From assembly GCA_039934475.1 (NCBI GenBank), contig JBDTMC010000242.1, forward strand, positions 1 through 11,813: a stretch of 11,813 nt of DNA. Reading direction: 5' to 3'. The notes beneath the pieces are model-generated. The model did not search any database, was not told where the DNA came from, and was given only the letters and a program-made list of their open reading frames with translations. The translations under genes and the position numbers were made by a program. This stretch comes from JBDTMC01 sp039934475 (GTDB lineage: Bacteria > Acidobacteriota > Terriglobia > Bryobacterales > Bryobacteraceae). Position 1 is the first letter of the stretch, and each line of letters opens with the position of its first letter. Positions 6,631 through 11,813 of this stretch are shown here, in pieces.

Positions 6631-6645
6631 CCGCAGAAGCGGCTA
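6628..6645. terminator. Hairpin shared by two convergent stop codons
   Basis: TAGCCGC (6628-6634) and GCGGCTA (6639-6645) pair perfectly over 7 bp with a 4-nt AGAA loop. The left arm begins with the permease TAG stop; the right arm ends with CTA, which is the esterase TAG stop on the minus strand. Convergent genes with only 12 bp between them would each transcribe this hairpin. There is no U-tract on either side, so it is not a textbook intrinsic terminator; it may protect both 3' ends or help termination in both directions. Confidence 0.5.
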
Positions 6646-8292
6646 CTTGATCCAAACCTTCGCGTCGAACCGGCTCACCATGGCATCGGGCAGCGTGCCC
6701 ACAGCGAGGACGATATGCAGTTCCCCGCTGTTTGCCGCGGGGGGGATAACCGCATTCACCTGTAGCGCTCCGGCGACCAGCGTCGGCGCAGAGCCGGCGT
6801 AGGTTTTGTCCACGGCGTTGCCGTCGAGAAACACCGTCACGGGCAAAGTGAGGGTGGGTAGTGGAGCATTCACTGGAAGCCCGTCGGTGGGAACGGGCGT
6901 CATCGCACCGGCGCCTGTAGCGAAGATGGCAATGATCGATCCCTTCTCTGCCGGATTGGACTGCGAATTCACTGTGTTGTCCTGGTTTAGAATCGCCCCG
7001 ACGCCGGTGCCGCTAGCATCGTGGGTGAAGATAGCGGGACCAGCCGGCGCGACGGCCACAGTAACGGCTGCGCCTTTGTGGTCCGTCTCTGCCTGAACTT
7101 GAACGCAGCTCTTGGTGGCCACGTCGAAGGGCGTCACGACGTTAATCTGCGTGTCGGTGGAGAAGAGAACGGGCGCGGGTGTGGTGTCGAACCAGACTTT
7201 GGCCTCCTTCAGACCCGATCCAAACAAGCTGAGGATTTCGCCGGGCGATACCGTACCGGAATCGTAACTGGCGGCATTGGTTACCCCTGCTGGGTCAATG
7301 TAGGGCGGCACGATCGGCGCGTCCACCGGTGGCTGAACCGCTAGAGGGTGGGCGGCGAAAAACTTCCAGGCTAGTTCACTGGCCGAGATTTGTTCGTTCG
7401 GGGAGTCTTGCTGAACGAACGGGATCTTCGCTCCGGGCCAGGAGTGCGATCCGTCATTGATGGTGTAGAGTTCCACTGAGGTGTTGGGCGCGCACCCGGT
7501 ATGCGAGTCGTGGACGATATTGCCGCTGGCCAGAGTGGTCGAAGTCTTGGTGGTGCAACTGTCGGCTTTGGTCCAGAAGTCGACGGCATCGGCTACGGAG
7601 AGGTCGATACGGGCCGGGTCGAGAGCTTCACCCGCGTTGCCGCCGTCGTAGAGGATGGTGCCGTCCTGCTTTCCATGGAAGATGAGAACCGGGACCGGCC
7701 GCGCGGGCTGTGGGATTTTGAAAGTCACGCCACCTGCCTGTGTGCCGCCGGTGCCGCCGATGGCTCCGGAAACCACTCCGATGGCGGCGATGCGATCGGA
7801 AACCTCGGCGCCCAGACGGTAGGACATCATGCCGCCGTTGGAAATACCTGAGGCGTAAATTCGATTGGTGTCGACTTTGAAGTCCTTCGGGAGCTGATCG
7901 AGGAGGGCGCCGAGGAAACCCATGTCATCAATGTTGTTGGGGACCGAAGTACCGCAGCAGTAGACGGCATTCCAGGTGAAGAGACCAATGCCGAAGACCG
8001 TGGTCCCGGTGCCATCGGGGTAGACGGCCAGGAAGCCGTTGCGATCGGCGACGGGGTCCATCCGATAACTGGTTTGGGCCTGAATCGCGCTGCCTCCCGC
8101 CCCGTGTAGCACCATCACCACGGGCAGCGTATCGCGGCAGTTGTAAGCTGGCGGAACGTGAACGATATAGGTTCGGGTAAGGCCTCCCCAGGTGAGCGAT
8201 TTGTTGTAGTTACCCGATGCCAAAGTAGCCGGCGGTGTCTGGCCTAGAGCCAAAGTCGCAAAGAAGGAGAGGCAAGCGATTGTATATTTCAT
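6643..8292 (-). CDS. Secreted PHB-depolymerase/feruloyl-esterase-like hydrolase with C-terminal TIGR03437 domain
   Basis: The start is set at ATG 8292 (549 aa) rather than the GTG at 8319, because MKYTIACLSFFATLALG is then a complete Sec signal peptide with a likely cut before Q18. Neither start has a good Shine-Dalgarno. The catalytic domain (about 30-315) is an alpha/beta hydrolase of the LpqC/Esterase_PHB family (CE1-like). It has the oxyanion segment VMVLHGAGGS, nucleophile S151 in GISNGG, acid D210 in FHGKQDG, base H283 in GSHSWPG, and CCGTSVPNNIDDMGF typical of the family. Residues about 336-536 form a second module (NAASYDSGTVSPGEILSLFG, VWFDTTPAPVLFS, INVVTPF, IFATGAG) matching TIGR03437, an Ig-like C-terminal domain abundant in Solibacter-type acidobacteria. 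It likely cleaves ester bonds of polyester or plant material outside the cytoplasm; the substrate is not resolved. Confidence 0.88.
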   Translation of the reverse strand: MKYTIACLSFFATLALGQTPPATLASGNYNKSLTWGGLTRTYIVHVPPAYNCRDTLPVVMVLHGAGGSAIQAQTSYRMDPVADRNGFLAVYPDGTGTTVFGIGLFTWNAVYCCGTSVPNNIDDMGFLGALLDQLPKDFKVDTNRIYASGISNGGMMSYRLGAEVSDRIAAIGVVSGAIGGTGGTQAGGVTFKIPQPARPVPVLIFHGKQDGTILYDGGNAGEALDPARIDLSVADAVDFWTKADSCTTKTSTTLASGNIVHDSHTGCAPNTSVELYTINDGSHSWPGAKIPFVQQDSPNEQISASELAWKFFAAHPLAVQPPVDAPIVPPYIDPAGVTNAASYDSGTVSPGEILSLFGSGLKEAKVWFDTTPAPVLFSTDTQINVVTPFDVATKSCVQVQAETDHKGAAVTVAVAPAGPAIFTHDASGTGVGAILNQDNTVNSQSNPAEKGSIIAIFATGAGAMTPVPTDGLPVNAPLPTLTLPVTVFLDGNAVDKTYAGSAPTLVAGALQVNAVIPPAANSGELHIVLAVGTLPDAMVSRFDAKVWIK

Positions 8293-8353
8293 GTTTTTAT
8301 CTGTTGGAACACCAATCACGGCTGACAGGTTTCATCCAACGCGCCCAGTACTA

Positions 8354-8369
8354 TTTATGGCAACATAAA
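8354..8369. promoter_or_regulatory. Inverted repeat between the divergent esterase and typA genes
   Basis: TTTATG (8354-8359) and CATAAA (8364-8369) are exact reverse complements with a 4-bp spacer, 37 bp before the typA start and 61 bp before the esterase start. It is the only clear symmetric element in the 114-bp spacer. It could be an operator or an early-leader hairpin of typA. No convincing -35/-10 pair was found for either gene here. Confidence 0.35.
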
Positions 8370-8394
8370 GAGAGCCCAAACGTAAGGCCTCGCC

Positions 8395-8398
8395 GGAG
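8395..8398 (+). promoter_or_regulatory. Ribosome binding site that sets the typA start at ATT
   Basis: GGAG (8395-8398) lies 8 nt before ATT 8407, a normal spacing. Back to the in-frame stop TAA at 8383-8385, the codons are GGC CTC GCC GGA GAT AAC CCC ATT, so no ATG, GTG, TTG or CTG is available. The site therefore points to ATT as the initiator. Confidence 0.6.
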
Positions 8399-8406
8399 AT
8401 AACCCC

Positions 8407-10200
8407 ATTCGCAACGAATCCATCCGCAACATCGCTATCATTGCGCACGTAGACCATGGCAAAACCACGTTAGTGGACGCCATGCTGAAACAGAGCGGTA
8501 TTTTCCGCGAAAACGAAGCTGTCGCGGACCGCGTCATGGACTCGAACGAGTTGGAACGCGAACGTGGCATTACTATTTTGGCCAAAACCACCGGAGTCAC
8601 CTATGGTGGTATCAAAATTAACATTGTCGATACCCCGGGTCATAGTGATTTCGGCGGGGAGGTAGAACGCGCCCTGAAAATGGTGGACGGCGTGATGCTG
8701 CTGGTGGATGCCAGTGAGGGTCCGCTGCCCCAGACGCGCTATGTTCTGATGAAGGCGCTGGAAGCGCACCTGCCGCAGATTGTGGTGATCAATAAGATCG
8801 ACCGTCCGGACGCGCGCATCGCCGAAGTATTGGATGAGGTCTACGACCTCTTTATCGATCTGGATGCCACTGAGGACCAGCTGGATTTCCCGATCGTTTA
8901 CACCAATGCCAAAGCCGGGTTGTCCAAGATGAACGTCGAGGACGAAGCCAAAGACCTGCGCCCGCTGTTCCAAACGATTCTGAAACGCATTCCTCCGCCC
9001 GCTGGCGATCCGGATAAGCCGCTGCAACTGCTGGTGGCGAACCTGGATTACAGCGACTACCTGGGGCGGCTGGCGATTGGCCGTATTTTCAACGGCCAAT
9101 TGAATATCGGCGACGACGTTTCCATCTGCAAGCTGGACCACACCATTCAGAAGACCCGCATCACCAAGCTGTTCTCGTTTGAAGGCTTGAAGAGGGTGGA
9201 CGAGACCCACTGCCGCCCCGGGGACATTCTGGCCATCGCCGGCGTGGAAGGGATCACGATCGGGGAGACCATCTCAAGCGCCGAAACACCCGATCCTCTG
9301 CCCCATATTCAGATCGACGAGCCGACGATTGCGATGACGTTTACCATCAACACGTCACCGTTTGCCGGTAAGGAAGGGCACTACGTCACGTCGCGCAACT
9401 TGCGTGACCGCCTGGACAAGGAATTACTCACTAACGTTTCCATCCGGGTGGAGGAAGCGGGTGGCCCCGACGCCTTCAAGGTAATGGGACGCGGCGAACT
9501 GCAACTGGCGATCCTCATCGAAATGATGCGCCGCGAAGGTTTTGAGCTGATGGTGGGCAAGCCGGAAATCATCACCAAGCAGATTGATGGCAAGCTGCAC
9601 GAGCCTTTAGAACTGCTGGTGGTGGATGTGCCGGAGCAGTTTGTGGGCGAAGTGATTACGAAGATGGGTAAGCGTAAGGGCAAGATGGCGAAGATGGTGA
9701 ACCACGGCAGCGGCCGTGTACGCGCCGAATTCGACGTTCCCTCGCGGGGCCTCATCGGGCTGCGGAGTGAGATGCTGACCGATACCAAGGGTACGGCAAT
9801 CATGAATTCGCTGTTCCGCGGGTATATGGAGTGGCAGGGTGACATCGAGACCCGCCCTACCGGTTCCCTTGTGGCGGACCGCACCGGCCGCACCACCGGA
9901 TACGCGATCTTTAACTTGCAGGAGCGCGGCGAGATGTTTGTTTCGCCGGCCACCGAGGTTTACGAGGGCATGATTGTGGGCGAGAACTCGCGCGATGCGG
10001 ACTTGAACGTCAACATCGTGAAGGAGAAGAAGCTGACGAACATGCGCGCCTCCAGCGCCGACGAAGCGATTCGCCTGGTGCCGCCGCGCTTGCTCAACCT
10101 GGAGCAGGCCCTGGAGTTTATCCGCGACGACGAATACGTCGAGGTAACTCCGAAGTCCATTCGCCTTCGCAAGAAAGTGCTGAAGGCCAATCAGCGGTAA
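8407..10200 (+). CDS. typA: Ribosome-associated translational GTPase TypA/BipA, apparently with an ATT start
   Basis: With the start at ATT 8407 the protein has 597 residues, normal for TypA. The first canonical in-frame start codon (GTG 8473) falls after the P-loop and is an internal Val codon, so it cannot be the true start. G motifs are all present: G1 AHVDHGKT (13-20), G2 RGITI (53-57), G3 DTPGHSDF (75-82), G4 NKID (129-132) and G5 TNAKAG (166-171). They are followed by the EF-Tu-like domain II, EF-G-like domains III and V (GRGELQLAILIEMMRREGFE; SRGLIGLRSEML) and the BipA-specific C-terminal part. TypA binds 70S ribosomes, hydrolyses GTP and supports ribosome assembly and growth at low temperature or under stress. 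The N-terminus read from ATT (MRNESIRNIAII) agrees with homologues as I recall them. A small membrane-protein gene follows after 6 nt, probably co-transcribed. Confidence 0.96.
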   Translation: MRNESIRNIAIIAHVDHGKTTLVDAMLKQSGIFRENEAVADRVMDSNELERERGITILAKTTGVTYGGIKINIVDTPGHSDFGGEVERALKMVDGVMLLVDASEGPLPQTRYVLMKALEAHLPQIVVINKIDRPDARIAEVLDEVYDLFIDLDATEDQLDFPIVYTNAKAGLSKMNVEDEAKDLRPLFQTILKRIPPPAGDPDKPLQLLVANLDYSDYLGRLAIGRIFNGQLNIGDDVSICKLDHTIQKTRITKLFSFEGLKRVDETHCRPGDILAIAGVEGITIGETISSAETPDPLPHIQIDEPTIAMTFTINTSPFAGKEGHYVTSRNLRDRLDKELLTNVSIRVEEAGGPDAFKVMGRGELQLAILIEMMRREGFELMVGKPEIITKQIDGKLHEPLELLVVDVPEQFVGEVITKMGKRKGKMAKMVNHGSGRVRAEFDVPSRGLIGLRSEMLTDTKGTAIMNSLFRGYMEWQGDIETRPTGSLVADRTGRTTGYAIFNLQERGEMFVSPATEVYEGMIVGENSRDADLNVNIVKEKKLTNMRASSADEAIRLVPPRLLNLEQALEFIRDDEYVEVTPKSIRLRKKVLKANQR

Positions 10201-10206
10201 GCGGCC

Positions 10207-10728
10207 GTGCCGCGGATTCTATCGACCGATGTGGAACGCAGTGGCCCTCCTGCCGTCGCTTGGCGGGTGTACGGGGCGGCTACTGCGTTCCTGCTTCTCT
10301 ACCTGCTGACCGACCCGCAACAGAACTGGCCAGCGGCACTTGTGATTGCCGCCGGCTGGTTTGGCCTCAATTGGTGGCGTCGGCACCGGCTGTGGCACGG
10401 CGAAACCGTTTTCGAAGACGGCCGCCTGTTGTTTACTCCCCCGATTACTCTGTTACCCGAAACTTATCTGGCAGTAAGCGCGGATCTGGTAGACCGGCAA
10501 GGGCGGAGCCGTCCACTGTGGGAGACGACCCAGGCGATTCCTCCGGGGTTGTGCCGGGATCTGGGGATCGATTTGGTCTGGCCGGGAAATGAAAGCCACT
10601 TGGCGGCTGGGGTTTTTGCGGCCGAATGGCATCTCGTACTGTATGCCAATACGCCACAAGGAAAGCTGGAGATTCGGTGGGTGCTGAGTGGCGGGAAGGA
10701 TGACGACCCGAAAGCCGTCATCCACTAG
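10207..10728 (+). CDS. Small membrane protein of unknown function downstream of typA
   Basis: A 173-residue protein that I do not recognise. Two hydrophobic segments (about 21-35 and 42-57) are separated by a short TDPQQNWP turn and followed by the basic stretch WWRRHR, which suggests a hairpin anchored in the inner membrane with the tail in the cytoplasm. The tail (about 60-173) looks beta-rich (ETVFEDGRLLFTPPITLL, EWHLVLYANTPQGKLEIRWV) and soluble. The GTG start at 10207 is 6 nt after the typA stop and has no visible Shine-Dalgarno; GTG 10231 or 10267 are alternatives, and translation may be coupled to typA. Its stop lies only 3 bp from the convergent stop of the exordium-like gene. No function is assigned. 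Confidence 0.7.
   Translation: MPRILSTDVERSGPPAVAWRVYGAATAFLLLYLLTDPQQNWPAALVIAAGWFGLNWWRRHRLWHGETVFEDGRLLFTPPITLLPETYLAVSADLVDRQGRSRPLWETTQAIPPGLCRDLGIDLVWPGNESHLAAGVFAAEWHLVLYANTPQGKLEIRWVLSGGKDDDPKAVIH
10698..10723. terminator. 8-bp hairpin at the convergent gene ends, terminator-like
   Basis: GGATGACG (10698-10705) and CGTCATCC (10716-10723) are exact reverse complements around a 10-nt loop. The hairpin lies at the very end of the 10207-10728 coding region and 8 nt beyond the stop of the minus-strand exordium-like gene. On the minus strand it is followed by TTCCCG, not a U-tract. It may act as a weak terminator or 3'-end stabiliser for the minus-strand transcript; chance within coding sequence cannot be excluded. 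Confidence 0.35.
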
Positions 10729-10731
10729 CGC

Positions 10732-11670
10732 TTAATGGCCGTCGAGACAGCCTTTCTGACCGGAGCTGTTGGGGTAGCCGGTGCCCGCTGTATAGGCCTT
10801 GTTGGACCATTCGCCTTGAATCTTCCACTGGCTCCCATTGCTGAAGCTCACTAATGGGACGTTGAACGTCCAGGCGCACTTGTCGCCGTTTTCGGAACCG
10901 GAGCTGTCATACCAGGCGCCGGGATTCGCCGGATCGCTACGGGCTTCGGATAGCTCGTGTCCGGTGACATTGGAGAGAGCAGCCAGCCCCTGCGAGTGGA
11001 GTCCGGAGGTGTCACCAGGGTCGCAGCCCGAGTCGCCGTCGAGTTTCCAGAAGAAGGCGAACTGAACCGGGGTGCCACCGCAGCTTCCCGCGCTATGCCA
11101 TGCGCAATAGTTGGCGCTGCCTCGCGGAATGTCGGTGTAGACGGCGTAATAGCCGTTGCCGGACGGATCGGGGTTGGTGATCATCTTGCAGACTTCGGTG
11201 AGAATCGCCGACGTGGAGCTTCCGCCCTTCGCCGCCGTCGTATCGATGACGTGACCCTGGTGCGTGGTGGACGGACCAACCGTGCCGTTCGTACCCGTGT
11301 ATTCATCGGATGTCTTGGCGTAATTGGAGTTGCTGAAGCCGGTGTACCAAGTATCCAGTCCGGTCATTTTGTCGCCCGAGTAGGTGGCCCAACTGGTTCC
11401 CCAGAAGATGTTCTTGGTGATGGCGGTGGGCATGATCTTGCCACCGTGATACGTCATGTTCGGACTTCTTCTGGCGGCAGGGGTCGGGTGGAACCCGCGA
11501 ACCCAATGCAGGCCGAGCATGGGCGGTTCGTCGGAGTTAACCGGAGACAGATCCTCCGGCGCAGTCGCGGTGGTTTGTCCATAGGCTGCGGCGGGTAAGC
11601 CGAACCCGGCGACCGTAGCGGTGATGGCCAAGGTTGAGACGGCAATGAAGTGCCGTGAAGGGAAGTGCAT
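10732..11670 (-). CDS. Secreted EXORDIUM/PHI-1-like protein with metalloprotease-like motif
   Basis: A 312-residue protein with a Sec signal peptide (about 1-31, FIAVSTLAITATVAGFGLPA, likely cut near AYG/Q32). ATG 11670 has AGGAG (11678-11682) 7 nt upstream, a strong site. The mature part resembles the plant EXORDIUM/PHI-1 family (Phi_1, PF04674): an early YHGGKIMPTAITKNIFWG strand motif (74-91), then TGHELSEARSDP (236-247), AWYD (252-255) and ENGDKCAW (260-267), in the same order as in exordium proteins. HELSEA resembles a zinc-protease HExxE/HExxH site with D246, E260 or D263 as possible further ligands, but proteolysis is not shown for the family. Six cysteines (161, 189, 197, 216, 265, 308) may form disulfides outside the cytoplasm. 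Plant members are linked to growth and carbon signalling; the bacterial role is unknown. Confidence 0.75.
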   Translation of the reverse strand: MHFPSRHFIAVSTLAITATVAGFGLPAAAYGQTTATAPEDLSPVNSDEPPMLGLHWVRGFHPTPAARRSPNMTYHGGKIMPTAITKNIFWGTSWATYSGDKMTGLDTWYTGFSNSNYAKTSDEYTGTNGTVGPSTTHQGHVIDTTAAKGGSSTSAILTEVCKMITNPDPSGNGYYAVYTDIPRGSANYCAWHSAGSCGGTPVQFAFFWKLDGDSGCDPGDTSGLHSQGLAALSNVTGHELSEARSDPANPGAWYDSSGSENGDKCAWTFNVPLVSFSNGSQWKIQGEWSNKAYTAGTGYPNSSGQKGCLDGH

Positions 11671-11699
11671 TCGTTAGCTCCTATAGGGATCGGACTCTG

Positions 11700-11715
11700 G
11701 TTTACGGTTGTAAAC
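11700..11715. promoter_or_regulatory. Palindromic operator-like site in the exordium-like gene promoter
   Basis: GTTTAC (11700-11705) and GTAAAC (11710-11715) are exact reverse complements with a 4-bp spacer. The site begins 30 bp upstream of the start codon and lies just downstream of the predicted -10 box at 11726-11731, covering the likely transcription start. A bound protein there would act as a repressor. No regulator gene is next to it in the window. Confidence 0.45.
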
Positions 11716-11725
11716 GCTGCTACGC

Positions 11726-11754
11726 AGTATAGCGAGGGTACTTAGGAGAGTTAA
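11726..11754 (-). promoter_or_regulatory. Sigma70-type promoter of the exordium-like gene
   Basis: On the minus strand TTAACT (11749-11754) serves as -35 and TATACT (11726-11731, 5 of 6 matches) as -10, with a 17-bp spacer. Transcription should start near 11719, giving a leader of about 49 nt. The remaining stretch to the window end (11755-11813) shows nothing I can assign. Confidence 0.6.
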
Positions 11755-11813
11755 GGACGAGTCTTGTCTAATACGAGATGAGCCTGAAGCCAAGGTTCGT
11801 TTCCAACACGAGA

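Noticed and set aside
8293..8319. Nine-residue N-terminal extension of the esterase from GTG 8319
   Set aside because: MIGVPTDKN would precede and spoil the signal peptide that begins cleanly at ATG 8292; no Shine-Dalgarno supports the GTG.
8470..9210. 246-codon antisense frame within typA
   Set aside because: The opposite strand is unambiguous TypA with all G motifs; the antisense product has no recognisable domain or good ribosome binding site.
8473..10200. TypA starting at GTG 8473 (575 aa)
   Set aside because: This start would remove the GTP-binding P-loop, which is encoded intact just upstream in the same frame.
10957..11598. 213-codon plus-strand frame opposite the exordium-like gene
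   Set aside because: No domain or ribosome binding site, and the minus-strand gene has signal peptide, strong Shine-Dalgarno and family motifs.
1..11813. Search for CRISPR arrays, insertion sequences, tRNA/rRNA genes or phage genes
   Set aside because: No repeat-spacer pattern, transposase, terminal inverted repeats or structural RNA was seen; the three 18-bp-period copies at 3437-3490 are too few and too short for a CRISPR array.

Overview
The window looks like chromosomal DNA from an Acidobacteriota bacterium of the Solibacter/Bryobacter type. The main clue is the C-terminal domain of the secreted esterase (6643-8292). It matches the TIGR03437 family as I recall it, a domain found largely in Solibacter-like acidobacteria. 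The GC-rich coding, several exported proteins and short, mostly single-gene transcription units fit this. Taxonomy is inferred from recalled family knowledge, not from a search. I see no mobile element, CRISPR array, tRNA or rRNA.

Layout. 11-2168: a TetR-type repressor gene diverges from a two-gene operon (DUF1772-like membrane protein, then a D-2-hydroxyacid dehydrogenase). A perfect 10-bp inverted repeat sits on the -10 region of the operon promoter, so this looks like a self-contained ligand-responsive module. 2140-3432: a UGT-type glycosyltransferase on the minus strand, its 3' end overlapping the dehydrogenase by 29 bp. 3609-4511: a Tat-exported protein of unknown function with a pattern like a (beta/alpha)8 barrel. 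4600-4971: a small VOC/glyoxalase-fold protein with its own strong promoter. 5023-6630: a CAT-type amino-acid permease. 6643-8292 (minus): a secreted PHB-depolymerase/feruloyl-esterase-like enzyme. 8407-10200: the ribosome-associated GTPase TypA/BipA, followed 6 nt later by a small membrane protein of unknown function (10207-10728). 10732-11670 (minus): a secreted EXORDIUM/PHI-1-like protein with a metalloprotease-like HELSEA motif.

Functional picture. typA is housekeeping. The rest is accessory metabolism and cell-surface work: regulated detoxification or redox, small-molecule glycosylation, amino-acid uptake and extracellular hydrolysis, as expected of a soil heterotroph. No multi-gene novel system is obvious.

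The observations most worth checking are: typA has no ATG, GTG, TTG or CTG in frame before its P-loop and appears to start at ATT; the TetR operator overlaps the promoter precisely; the Tat-exported barrel-like protein is unassigned; the two convergent stop codons at 6628-6645 pair with each other in one hairpin; and the dehydrogenase carries Asp where the family has its catalytic Glu. Start codons were moved from the longest-ORF position for four genes (3609, 4600, 8292 and 8407) on Shine-Dalgarno, signal-peptide or domain grounds.
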